This document shows, in pieces, positions 43,153-51,203 of a stretch of 57,222 nt of DNA. The number at the start of each line of letters is the position of its first letter. The stretch's first letter is position 1. Source of the DNA: Candidatus Nealsoniibacteriota bacterium (GTDB lineage Bacteria; Patescibacteriota; Minisyncoccia; Minisyncoccales; GWA2-38-27); NCBI GenBank assembly GCA_030617105.1, contig JAUWWC010000003.1:1-57222 (forward strand), written 5' to 3'. Position numbers and translations under genes: made by a program. The notes under the pieces are model-generated. The model did no database searches. It saw nothing but the letters and a program-made list of their open reading frames with translations, and had not been told where the DNA came from.

Positions 43153-45044
43153 TGTCTAAAAAATGGCCCGATAGGAAACAATGGAGACAATTTTTTAAAG
43201 TTCTAAGCAAAAAAGAAAAAATTGCTTTTCTTTGTTTTTTTCTTTTATTTCTCTTTTCCTTTAGCTTTCTCCTGCTCAATTTCTATTTCAAAAACACTGA
43301 AAAAGTTCCAGCCAAAGGAGGAACTCATATTGAAGGAGTAGTTGGCCAGCCAAGATTTATTAATCCTGTGTATGCCAATTCTGATGTAGATAGGGACTTA
43401 GTTCAGCTTATCTTTTCTGGCTTGATGAAGTATGATGAAAACCTAAACATAGTTCCTGATTTAACTGAAAGATATGAAATTGAACAAGAAGGTAAGGTAT
43501 ATAAGTTCTATTTAAAAGATGACCTGCTCTGGCAGGACAAAACACCTCTTACTGCTGATGATGTAATCTTTACAATCAAAACAATCCAAAACCCGGATTT
43601 CAAAAGCCCGCTTCAGGCAAATTGGGTAGGAGTAGAAGTGGAGAAAATTGATGAATTAGGAATTAAATTTACTTTAAAGAAACCATATGCTGCTTTTATA
43701 GAAAACTGCACTTTGGGTATTTTGCCAAAACATATCTGGCAAAGCGTGTCTTCAGAAAGTTTCGCTTTTGAATCTCACAACTTAGAACCAATTGGTTCAG
43801 GCCCTTACAAATTAAATAAGATAAAACAAACTAATTCCAACCAGGTAAAATACTTAACTTTAGTTCAGAATTCTCTTTATTACGCTAAAAAGCCAAACAT
43901 CTCTAAAATTGAATTCCTATTCTTTACTAATGAACAAGAACTAATCAAAGCAGCCAGAAAAAGAAAAATCAAAGGATTATCTTTAATTTCCTCTGCTGAC
44001 CTCGGAAAGAAATGGCAAAACTATTCTTTTTTATTGCCAAGATATTTTGCTGTATTCTTCAACCAGGAGGAATCAAAGGTCTTAGCTGAAAAAGAAGTTC
44101 GTTTAGCTCTAAACTATGGAACCAATAAAACAGAAATTAGTCAAAAAATTGTCAATTCCCCTATTCTGCCAGAAATTTATGGATTTGAACAACCGTCGGA
44201 AATCTATGAATTTGATATTGAAAAAGCTAAAAACATCTTAGAACAAGCTGGGTTTAAAGATGAAGATGGAGACGGCTTAAGAGAAAAGGTTATTACAAAA
44301 GAACCTGCTTTTAAATTCAAAAATTATTTAGCAAAAGGCTCAAAAGGCAAGGAGGTAACAGAATTGCAAAAATGTTTAGAGGGTGAAGTAACCGGATATT
44401 TTGGGCCTCAGACAGAACAGCTGGTAATTGAATTCCAAAAAGAATATATTGGAGAGGTCACAGGAACCGTAGGCCCAAAAACCCGAGCTAAATTAAATGA
44501 AATCTGTTTTGAAGAACCAGACGAAATTCTGCCTCTTAAGTTTTCATTAGTAACAGTTGACCAGGCCCAAATGCTTGAAAATGCTGAACTCTTAAAAGAA
44601 CAATGGGGAGTTCTGGGAGCTGAAGTTGAAATTGAAAAATACCCTCTTTTCCAATTAGAACAGGATTTTATTAAACCAAGGAATTACGAGAGCTTGCTCT
44701 TTGGAGAAGTCTTAGGAGCAATTCCTGACCCTTTTCCTTTCTGGCATTCTTCTCAGAAAAGAGATCCTGGATTAAATCTGGCTTTGTATGAAAACAATAA
44801 AGCGGATAAACTTTTAGAAGAAAACAGAAAAGCATCAGACCCAGAAATCAGAGCTGAAAAATTAGTTCTTTTCCAGAACGTCTTAATTGAAGACGCTCCT
44901 TGCCTTTTCCTTTACAGCCCTGATTTTGTTTATGCAGTTTCAAAAGAAATAAAAGGGATAGAAATTAAAAAAATCACTGATCCATCAAAACGCTTTGTAG
45001 GAATTGAAAATTGGTACATCGAAACAAAAAGAGTATGGAAATAG
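43152..45044 (+). CDS. Family 5 peptide-binding protein with an internal peptidoglycan-binding domain
   Basis: A 630-aa protein. One N-terminal membrane segment (IAFLCFFLLFLFSFSFLLL) anchors an SBP_bac_5 fold: GQPRFINPVYANSDVDRDL, LKDDLLWQDKTPLTADDV and the calcium-like DEDGDGLREK. At about residues 392-455 a PG_binding_1 domain is inserted (LAKGSKGKEVTELQKCL, GYFGPQTEQLVIEFQ, GTVGPKTRAKL), after which the SBP fold resumes. No ABC permease or ATPase genes are adjacent. Confidence 0.9.
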   Translation: MSKKWPDRKQWRQFFKVLSKKEKIAFLCFFLLFLFSFSFLLLNFYFKNTEKVPAKGGTHIEGVVGQPRFINPVYANSDVDRDLVQLIFSGLMKYDENLNIVPDLTERYEIEQEGKVYKFYLKDDLLWQDKTPLTADDVIFTIKTIQNPDFKSPLQANWVGVEVEKIDELGIKFTLKKPYAAFIENCTLGILPKHIWQSVSSESFAFESHNLEPIGSGPYKLNKIKQTNSNQVKYLTLVQNSLYYAKKPNISKIEFLFFTNEQELIKAARKRKIKGLSLISSADLGKKWQNYSFLLPRYFAVFFNQEESKVLAEKEVRLALNYGTNKTEISQKIVNSPILPEIYGFEQPSEIYEFDIEKAKNILEQAGFKDEDGDGLREKVITKEPAFKFKNYLAKGSKGKEVTELQKCLEGEVTGYFGPQTEQLVIEFQKEYIGEVTGTVGPKTRAKLNEICFEEPDEILPLKFSLVTVDQAQMLENAELLKEQWGVLGAEVEIEKYPLFQLEQDFIKPRNYESLLFGEVLGAIPDPFPFWHSSQKRDPGLNLALYENNKADKLLEENRKASDPEIRAEKLVLFQNVLIEDAPCLFLYSPDFVYAVSKEIKGIEIKKITDPSKRFVGIENWYIETKRVWK

Positions 45045-45619
45045 ATTTAAAAGACAAAACACCAGACATCCGTTATCTATATGATATGAAGGATGTTATA
45101 TATGATAAAGAATGGTTAAAAACAGCCCCTAATCTTGAACTTTATTATATGTATAGGGGCTTGAAAAAGAAAGGAGAGCTGAGATATGATATTACTATTA
45201 TTCCAGCAAGAATGTTGGGTAAAGAATTTACCAAAACTAAAGGCCACGAGCATATTGGAAAATATGGAGAAGTATATATTGTTCTTGAAGGCAAAGCTAT
45301 ATACTTCATGCAAAAACAAAAACAAGATATTATTGAAGATGTTTTTGCAATAAAAGCAAAAAAGGGTGATGTTGCTGTTATTCCTCCTGACTATGCCCAT
45401 GTCACTATTAATCCCTCAGACAAAGATTTAAAAATGGCAAACTGGATGGCATCAAAAGCTAAAAGCGATTACACTCCTATTCAGAAAATGCAAGGCGCTT
45501 GCTATTTCTATACTACAGATGGGTGGATTAAGAATAAAAACTATAAACAAGTTCCCAAACTCCGCTTTGAAAAACCGAAAAAATCAATACCAGAAGATTT
45601 AAGCTTTCTGAAAGGATAA
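45035..45619 (+). CDS. Cupin-type glucose-6-phosphate isomerase
   Basis: A 194-aa PGI of the archaeal cupin family, interconverting glucose-6-P and fructose-6-P. Key motif TKGHEHIGKYGEVYIVLEG supplies the metal His, His and Glu, with the later His in PPDYAHVTINP. It differs from the classic ~550-aa PGI. The start at 45035 overlaps the preceding stop by 10 nt; an earlier ATG (45011) is possible. tRNA-Leu follows the stop directly. Confidence 0.9.
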   Translation: MEIDLKDKTPDIRYLYDMKDVIYDKEWLKTAPNLELYYMYRGLKKKGELRYDITIIPARMLGKEFTKTKGHEHIGKYGEVYIVLEGKAIYFMQKQKQDIIEDVFAIKAKKGDVAVIPPDYAHVTINPSDKDLKMANWMASKAKSDYTPIQKMQGACYFYTTDGWIKNKNYKQVPKLRFEKPKKSIPEDLSFLKG

Positions 45620-45704
45620 GCCGAGGTGGTGAAATTGGCTAGACACGTAGCGTTCAGAGCGCTATGGAGGAAACTCCATGTGGGTTCGACTCCCACCCTC
45701 GGCA
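45620..45704 (+). tRNA. tRNA-Leu (CAG)
   Basis: Acceptor GCCGAGG/CCTCGGC, anticodon loop TTCAGAG, long class II variable arm (TGGAGGAAACTCCA), T-arm GTGGGTTCGACTCCCAC, discriminator A, CCA not encoded. It lies 1 nt from the next start codon. Confidence 0.97.
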
Positions 45705-45705
45705 C

Positions 45706-47388
45706 ATGCAAAAAACACAATCAAAAAAGCTCAGAATAATTCCTCTTGGAGGATGCGAAGAAGTCGGTAGAAATATGACTGTTTTTGAGTATGGAAAAGA
45801 TATTGTGATTTTAGATATGGGTATTCAATTCCCTGAAGAAGACATGCCAGGAATTAATTATGTTATTCCTAACACTAAATATCTAAGAGGCAAGGAAAAA
45901 AACATCCGGGCTGTTATCTTTACTCACGGCCATATGGACCATATTGGCGCTGCTCCCATACTTTTAGACAAAATAGGAAATCCTCCAATTATTGGCAGAC
46001 CATTTACCATAGAATTGATTAAATACCGGCAAGAAGATTACTCCAAGGGCAGCTCTAAAAGACTTAAGCCAATTTACGTAAAAAAACTTGAGGAAAAGAT
46101 TAAACTAGGTGCTTTTGATATAGGTTTTTTTCCGGTTGATCACGCTATAATAGATGCCATAGGAGTAATTATTAAAACCCCTGCAGCAACTGTTATTCAT
46201 CCTGGAGACTGGATGATTGAACATAAACCAGTTGGCAGGAAGAAAATAAAATATAATCATTTGGCTAAGCTGCCAAGACCAACAGTTTTAATGCTTGAAA
46301 GTATAGGCGCGACTCAGACTAAGAAGCCTGTAACTGAAAAACAGATGCTTGATAACTTAAAAAGATTAATTAAAGACGCGCCTGGCAGAATTATTATTGC
46401 TACTTTTTCCTCGCAGGTTCAAAGAATTAAGCAGATTATAGAATATGCTTCTGAAGTTGATAAAAAGATTGCCTTGGATGGATTCTCTATAAAAATCAGC
46501 GTAGAGATTGCTAAAAAACTAGGCTATATTAAAACCGAAAAAGGCACTATTGTAACTATAGATAAAATAAGTGATTATCCAGATAAAAGAGTTGTTATCC
46601 TCTGCACTGGTGCCCAAGGAGAAGAAAAAGCAGTTCTGCCAAGAATAGTTAATAACGACCACCGCTTTATTAAGATTAAAAAGAATGACACAGTTATCTT
46701 CTCTTCCTCAGTTGTCCCTGGCCATGAACGTACTGTTCAACGTCTTAAAGATAATCTCTACCGTTTATCTGATAATGTTATCCACAGCGATGTTATGGAT
46801 GTTCATACCTCCGGACACAGCAATGTCCAAGACATCCAAGAGATTATAAGGCAGATTAAACCAGACTATTTTATTCCTGTTTATGCCAATCACTTTATGC
46901 TTAGAGAAGCTGCTAGAATAGCGCATAAAATAGGCGTGCCAGAAAGTAGGATTGTTGTTCCAGACAATGGCTCTGTTATAGAGGTTAGTAAAGAAAGTAT
47001 TGAAACAGGAAAAAAGAAAGTTCCTACTAACTATGTATTTGTTGATGGATTAGGCATTGGGGACGTTGGAGAAATCGTGTTGAGAGATCGCCAAATGCTG
47101 GCTCAAGATGGAATGTTTGTTATTGTGGCAGTTGTGGATAAAAGAACTGGTCAAGTTAAGGGTTCTCCTGATATAATATCAAGAGGATTCATATATTTAA
47201 GAGAATCAAAGGATTTGCTTGCTCAAACAAGAAAAAAGGTAATTAATATTGTCAATAAAACAGCTGCGAGCGGAGGCGCAGTTAACTGGATCCATGTTAA
47301 AAATGAACTCAGGAAAAAGATTGGCCAGTTCCTGTTTTCTAAAACCAAAAGAAGACCCATCATATTACCAGTAGTCATAGAAGTTTAA
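45706..47388 (+). CDS. rnj: Ribonuclease J
   Basis: A 560-aa metallo-beta-lactamase/beta-CASP nuclease: HGHMDHIGAAP metal motif, FFPVDHAIIDAIG, HPGDW, the beta-CASP GTQGE-like CTGAQGEEKA, and SGHSNVQDIQ. It has 5'-3' exo- and endonuclease activity in RNA decay and maturation. The start is set at 45706; a longer frame would run into the tRNA. With only 1 nt after the tRNA, its own mRNA should be leaderless after tRNA processing. Confidence 0.95.
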   Translation: MQKTQSKKLRIIPLGGCEEVGRNMTVFEYGKDIVILDMGIQFPEEDMPGINYVIPNTKYLRGKEKNIRAVIFTHGHMDHIGAAPILLDKIGNPPIIGRPFTIELIKYRQEDYSKGSSKRLKPIYVKKLEEKIKLGAFDIGFFPVDHAIIDAIGVIIKTPAATVIHPGDWMIEHKPVGRKKIKYNHLAKLPRPTVLMLESIGATQTKKPVTEKQMLDNLKRLIKDAPGRIIIATFSSQVQRIKQIIEYASEVDKKIALDGFSIKISVEIAKKLGYIKTEKGTIVTIDKISDYPDKRVVILCTGAQGEEKAVLPRIVNNDHRFIKIKKNDTVIFSSSVVPGHERTVQRLKDNLYRLSDNVIHSDVMDVHTSGHSNVQDIQEIIRQIKPDYFIPVYANHFMLREAARIAHKIGVPESRIVVPDNGSVIEVSKESIETGKKKVPTNYVFVDGLGIGDVGEIVLRDRQMLAQDGMFVIVAVVDKRTGQVKGSPDIISRGFIYLRESKDLLAQTRKKVINIVNKTAASGGAVNWIHVKNELRKKIGQFLFSKTKRRPIILPVVIEV

Positions 47389-47390
47389 TT

Positions 47391-48368
47391 ATGAAAATAT
47401 TAAGTGGCATCCAACCAACAGGTTCAATACATATAGGGAATTACTTAGGCGCTATTAAGCAATGGGTTGAGCTCCAAGAAAAAAATGAATGCATTTTTTT
47501 CATTGCTGATTTGCATTCTCTAACTATTCCCTACAAACCAGAAGAACTGGCAAAAAATATCATTGAAGCGGCTATTGCCCACTTAGCAGCTGGCATTGAT
47601 CCTCAAAAGAGCATTTTCTTTGTCCAATCAGATATTAAAGAACATACAGAACTTTGTTGGCTTTTAAATACTGTGTGTCCAGTTGGTGAGCTTCAAAGAA
47701 TGACCCAGTATAAAGAAAAGACAAAGCAGTTTAAGAAAAACATTAATGCTGGCCTTTTAGTTTATCCTGTTTTGCAGGCAGCTGATATTTTACTTTACAA
47801 AGCAGAAGGAGTGCCAGTGGGCAAAGACCAGGTCCAGCATATTGAGCTAGCAAGAACAATTGCCAGAAAATTCAATCAGAGATTTGGCAAAGTATTTCCA
47901 GAACCCAAAGCTCTGCTTCCTAAAATAGGAGCTAAAATAATGGCTTTAGACAATCCAAAGCAAAAGATGTCAAAATCATTAGGCCCGCAAAGCTATATTT
48001 CTCTTTTTGAAGATTCAAAAGAAATCAAGAAAAAAATAATGTCAGCTGTTACTGACACTGGCAAAGTAATAAAATACAATCCTAATAGAAAACCAGGAAT
48101 CTCTAATCTTTTAACAATTTACAGTTTGTTCAGTGAAAAACCAATAAAAGAATTAGAAAAGAAATTCAAAGACAAGGGTTATGCTTATTTCAAAAAATCC
48201 CTAACTCAACTCTTAATTGACTCTTTAGAACCTTTTCGCAAGAAAAGAAAAGAACTCCTCTCAAGAGAAGTCTTTGTTAAAGAAACTCTTAAAGTAGGAG
48301 CAAAGCGAGCCCAACCAATTGCCGAATCCACCATTCACGAAACCCGCGCCAAAATGGGCCTCGCCTAA
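47391..48368 (+). CDS. trpS: Tryptophanyl-tRNA synthetase
   Basis: A 325-aa class Ic synthetase. HIGH reads HIGN in GIQPTGSIHIGNYLGA, substrate residues lie in FIADLHSLT, and KMSKS is intact (KQKMSKSLGPQSYI). It ends HETRAKMGLA. A 22-bp stretch of its 3' end (48338-48359) is repeated at 49799-49820. A strong terminator follows. Confidence 0.96.
   Translation: MKILSGIQPTGSIHIGNYLGAIKQWVELQEKNECIFFIADLHSLTIPYKPEELAKNIIEAAIAHLAAGIDPQKSIFFVQSDIKEHTELCWLLNTVCPVGELQRMTQYKEKTKQFKKNINAGLLVYPVLQAADILLYKAEGVPVGKDQVQHIELARTIARKFNQRFGKVFPEPKALLPKIGAKIMALDNPKQKMSKSLGPQSYISLFEDSKEIKKKIMSAVTDTGKVIKYNPNRKPGISNLLTIYSLFSEKPIKELEKKFKDKGYAYFKKSLTQLLIDSLEPFRKKRKELLSREVFVKETLKVGAKRAQPIAESTIHETRAKMGLA
48338..48359. 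repeat. 22-bp direct repeat, left copy (trpS 3' end)
   Basis: Starts CGAAACCC and ends ATGGGC; identical to 49799-49820. It encodes ETRAKMG of TrpS. Confidence 0.85.
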
Positions 48369-48375
48369 TGTATCT

Positions 48376-48418
48376 AAAAAAAAGCCGCTGCGAAAAATAA
48401 CAGCGGTTTTTAATTTTT
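48376..48418 (+). terminator. trpS terminator
   Basis: AGCCGCTG / CAGCGGTT stem with A-run before and TTTT after. Confidence 0.9.
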
Positions 48419-48455
48419 ACCACCTAGCCTTACTACAAGGAACGCTATTTGCTAA

Positions 48456-48599
48456 CTAATGAAGAGCGACTCCGAAACCAACTCCAAAAAGTAAGGCAAG
48501 AAAAATTGCAAGATAAAGTGAGCCAAACTTTAATCCTATTGGAAACCCAATAACTCCAAATACCAATCCCAACATAGGACCACTATATTTATCTTTCAT
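48456..48599 (-). CDS. 47-aa hydrophobic peptide
   Basis: Not recognised. A short, Gly- and Phe-rich product starting MKDKYSGPMLGLVFGVIGF, with two hydrophobic stretches and a break at LKFGS, so it could span the membrane twice. Start support is good: GAAAGGGAAAGAA before the ATG and a consensus promoter. Its leader end matches that of the 79-aa gene at 25104. It lies downstream of the candidate RNA on the same strand. Confidence 0.6.
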   Translation of the reverse strand: MKDKYSGPMLGLVFGVIGFPIGLKFGSLYLAIFLALLFGVGFGVALH

Positions 48600-48693
48600 T
48601 TCTTTCCCTTTCAAATTTTAAAAGACCTTAAATTTCTAATTTTTCACTAAATATCACTATTTATAATTATATTCATTTACTGAATCCTGTCAA
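48600..48693 (-). promoter_or_regulatory. Promoter and leader of the 47-aa gene
   Basis: TTGACA (48688-48693), 16-bp spacer, TATAAT (48666-48671). The leader end (TTTAAAATTTGAAAGG...AAGAAATGA) matches the 25022 repeat, and GTGAAAAA is shared upstream of it. Confidence 0.7.
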
Positions 48694-48771
48694 TAACAAA
48701 AAAAAATGGTAGGTATCCCTTTATGGACAGTAATCCATTTTCTGTGTCCAATTTTCTGTTTTTTTCAAAAC

Positions 48772-48980
48772 AAAAAGCCGTTTAAATGTCTGTCTAAAAA
48801 TAAGCAGGTCAAAAGAAGAACAAACTCTTTTTTCTTACCTTGAATCTATTTTATCTCGCGAGTGGAGAAAAAAGAACCTGAGAGAATCTTCCTAAACTTT
48901 ATCCTCTTACATTAGAAACTGCCTCTCCGTGAGCATTGACTTCGCTGGTGGTAGACAGCAGAACTTACATTAAACGGCTA
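48772..48980 (-). ncRNA. Candidate structured RNA of unknown class (~205 nt)
   Basis: A TTGACT (49009-49014), 16-bp, TAAAAT (48987-48992) promoter places +1 at about 48980. The 5' end GCCGTTTAATGT (48978-48967) pairs with 48777-48789 (one bulge), and CTGTCTA (48958-48952) pairs with 48796-48790. Two inner hairpins are visible (UUUCUAA/UUAGGAA inside GAGAG/CUCUC, and UCUUUUUUCU/AGAAAAAAGA). The closing stem is followed by TTTTTGTTTT. No reading frame of note. Branched shape argues against 6S RNA; no RNase P or SRP motifs seen. Confidence 0.6.
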
Positions 48981-49054
48981 ACTTCCATTTTAAAGATTAT
49001 AAATAATTAGTCAAGTCCCTTTTATAATTGTTTTAAAATTGGTATTATAAAAGA

Positions 49055-49654
49055 ATGTGGCTGATAAATTTTGCTAAAAAAATAATGGTTTTGTTATGGA
49101 GAATCTTTCTTGTTATTGGTATTTTTTGGGCGGGTATTTCCATATTTTTGCAAACCGAAAATATCACTCTTGAAAATGGAACATTAGCAACACTTTTAGG
49201 TATTGTTCTAGCTTTCATAGCAATAATCTCTGTTCTTTGTTATAAACTAATCTGGATGCAGATAAAAGAAGATGTAGATAAAGAGAGAGAATTTTCAAAG
49301 GCAGAGATTCTTCTTACTCAAGGTTATCTTCTTTGGCGAATTTATGAAAAACATAAAGATAATAATCTACTAACAGAAGCTATAACTTATACTGAAGGAG
49401 TAATCATAATTTTAAATCCTTTTGAGAGAAAACTACAAAGAAAATACGGGAAGTTTATTTGTATAGCGAAGGGTAATTTAGCTTATTATTTGGCGGAAAG
49501 AGGAAGGACAGATGATAAGGAAAAAATTAAAGCATTGATGGGATATGTTCTAACTAAAAAAAGAAAATATCCAAGTTGTGCTAAACTTTGGACAGATGAC
49601 TGTTCAATTATATCTCAAAAATTTCCAGGACTAAATCTTTCTTGTGATTGTTAA
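49055..49654 (+). CDS. 199-aa membrane protein
   Basis: Not recognised. Two N-terminal membrane segments (IFLVIGIFWAGISIFL and TLLGIVLAFIAIISVLCY) are followed by a helical cytosolic part with TPR-like spacing (EAITYTEGVIIIL) and four cysteines near the C-terminus. An extended -10 (TGGTATTAT) ends 6 nt before the ATG, so a leaderless message is predicted. It lies within the repeat-bounded island. Confidence 0.65.
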   Translation: MWLINFAKKIMVLLWRIFLVIGIFWAGISIFLQTENITLENGTLATLLGIVLAFIAIISVLCYKLIWMQIKEDVDKEREFSKAEILLTQGYLLWRIYEKHKDNNLLTEAITYTEGVIIILNPFERKLQRKYGKFICIAKGNLAYYLAERGRTDDKEKIKALMGYVLTKKRKYPSCAKLWTDDCSIISQKFPGLNLSCDC

Positions 49655-49835
49655 CTTCCTATTGCTCCTCCTGTTGGCATAATAAACTTTAATCTTAATT
49701 TAATCTTAATTTAATTATATCATAGATTAAATAAAAAGAAAAACCTATGAAACAGGAACACCCACAAAAGAAGGCATTTTTTGACCTCCTGAGCCGTGCG
49801 AAACCCGCGCCAAAATGGGCTTAACATAATTATAA
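49655..49835. other. Intergenic remnant zone
   Basis: AT-rich tandem TTTAATCTTAA units near 49690-49720, then a decayed-looking stretch with AGGAGG and a 10-codon frame on the minus strand (49745-49777), then the right copy of the trpS repeat. No credible gene. Confidence 0.5.
49799..49820. repeat. 22-bp direct repeat, right copy
   Basis: Identical to 48338-48359. The frame continues as ETRAKMGLT and stop, so it resembles an orphaned trpS 3' end. Confidence 0.85.
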
Positions 49836-51179
49836 TTACTTTTCTTTTTCAATAAGAGCTGCGAGCTCTTTTTTCTTTTGGGAGAGTAATTTTTGTGTCT
49901 TGGCTTCAATGGTTAAACGGAGCAAGGGTTCTGTTTGAGAAGGACGAACGTTAAACCACCAATCTTTGTATTCTATAGTAACCCCGTCTAAATAATCTTG
50001 TTTTCCATCTGAATATTTTTCTTTAATTTTGCCTAACATTGCTTCCTTACCTTCAACCTCAAAATTAATCTCAGCTCCTTTAGCATAAGGAGATAATTCT
50101 CTTACAAGCTCTGAAACTTTTTTATTTGATTCTGAAATTATTTGTAATAGGATTAAAAAAGTAATGAATCCAGAATCTAAATAATAATTATCTTTAAAAA
50201 TGTAATGTCCTGATAATTCTCCTCCCATTATTCCATCCTTTTCTAACATGCCATTTCTAATCTCAACAACCCCAACAGCCGTTCGAATAGGCTTGCCTCC
50301 CCATTTTTTAATAAATTCTGGTATTGCTTTGGAGCAAATTAAATTGTAAGCAATTCCTTTTCCAGGGTTTTTCTTTAAAAGATATTTAGCTAAAAGTAAA
50401 AGAGTGATATCACCTCTAATAAAATTACCCATTTCATCTATCAAATAAATTCTATCTGCATCGCCATCAAAAATAACACCGAAATCTGCTTTTTTGTCTT
50501 TTACCGCCTTACTGATTTGATCAGTAGCTCCCTGTTCAAAAACATTTGAAGCATGGGCAGGAAAACTACCATCTAATTTAAAGTTTAGAGGAATTATTTC
50601 AATAGGCAACTTTGGAGAAATTAGAGGAATCACTTTTCCTGCCATGCCATTGCCAGCATCAATTACTACTTTAAATGGCTTTATTTTTTTAACATCAACA
50701 AAAGAAAAAATATGATTTAAATAATCCTGCCAGATATCTTTTTCTTTAATCTTGCCTTTCTTTTCAACTTTTGGAAAATCCCCTTTCTCAATTGTCTGAA
50801 TCATATCTTTTCCTCGAACCAAATCTAGGCCTTCAGCTATTCTCTTAATTAATTTAAAGCCATTATACTTTTTAGGATTATGGCTGGCAGTTACCATGAT
50901 GCCTGCATCATATTCATAATTACCAACAGTGAAATATAAGCATTCAGTAGGAACTTGGCCAATGTTATACACATCAGCTCCTTGAGCAGTAATCCCTTTG
51001 CTTAATGCTTCAAAAAGGACTGGAGAAGAAAGACGCATATCCTGACCAACTACTACTTTTTTAGCTTTTACATGTTCAGCAAAAGCCTGCCCAATCTTAA
51101 AACTCACCTCTTCGTTTAAATCTTTAGGGTAAATTCCTCTAATATCACGTGATTTAAATATAGACAAATTGACTTTCAT
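49836..51179 (-). CDS. manB: Phosphomannomutase/phosphoglucomutase
   Basis: A 447-aa alpha-D-phosphohexomutase. The phosphoserine loop is VTASHNPKKYNG, the metal loop is FDGDADRIYLID, the sugar loop is GGELSGHY and the phosphate loop is RPSQTEPLLRL. It interconverts hexose 1- and 6-phosphates, feeding nucleotide-sugar synthesis, and so connects to the cupin isomerase and nucleotidyltransferase in this window. TATAAT (51188-51193) lies 8 nt from its ATG. Confidence 0.95.
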   Translation of the reverse strand: MKVNLSIFKSRDIRGIYPKDLNEEVSFKIGQAFAEHVKAKKVVVGQDMRLSSPVLFEALSKGITAQGADVYNIGQVPTECLYFTVGNYEYDAGIMVTASHNPKKYNGFKLIKRIAEGLDLVRGKDMIQTIEKGDFPKVEKKGKIKEKDIWQDYLNHIFSFVDVKKIKPFKVVIDAGNGMAGKVIPLISPKLPIEIIPLNFKLDGSFPAHASNVFEQGATDQISKAVKDKKADFGVIFDGDADRIYLIDEMGNFIRGDITLLLLAKYLLKKNPGKGIAYNLICSKAIPEFIKKWGGKPIRTAVGVVEIRNGMLEKDGIMGGELSGHYIFKDNYYLDSGFITFLILLQIISESNKKVSELVRELSPYAKGAEINFEVEGKEAMLGKIKEKYSDGKQDYLDGVTIEYKDWWFNVRPSQTEPLLRLTIEAKTQKLLSQKKKELAALIEKEK

Positions 51180-51186
51180 ACAAATT

Positions 51187-51193
51187 TATTATA
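51187..51193. promoter_or_regulatory. Shared -10 region of manB and ychF
   Basis: TATTATA on plus, TATAATA on minus, in a 24-bp gap between divergent start codons; extended TGG precedes the minus-strand box. Confidence 0.45.
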
Positions 51194-51203
51194 CCATAGA
51201 TTT

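Noticed and set aside
45664-45705. Upstream start for RNase J inside tRNA-Leu
   Set aside because: The extra residues are encoded by tRNA sequence and do not match the family's start.
48772-48980. 6S RNA assignment
   Set aside because: The inferred fold is branched rather than one rod with a central bubble; left as unknown class.
49745-49777. 10-codon frame after an AGGAGG on the minus strand
   Set aside because: Too short and without recognisable product; may be a decayed gene start.
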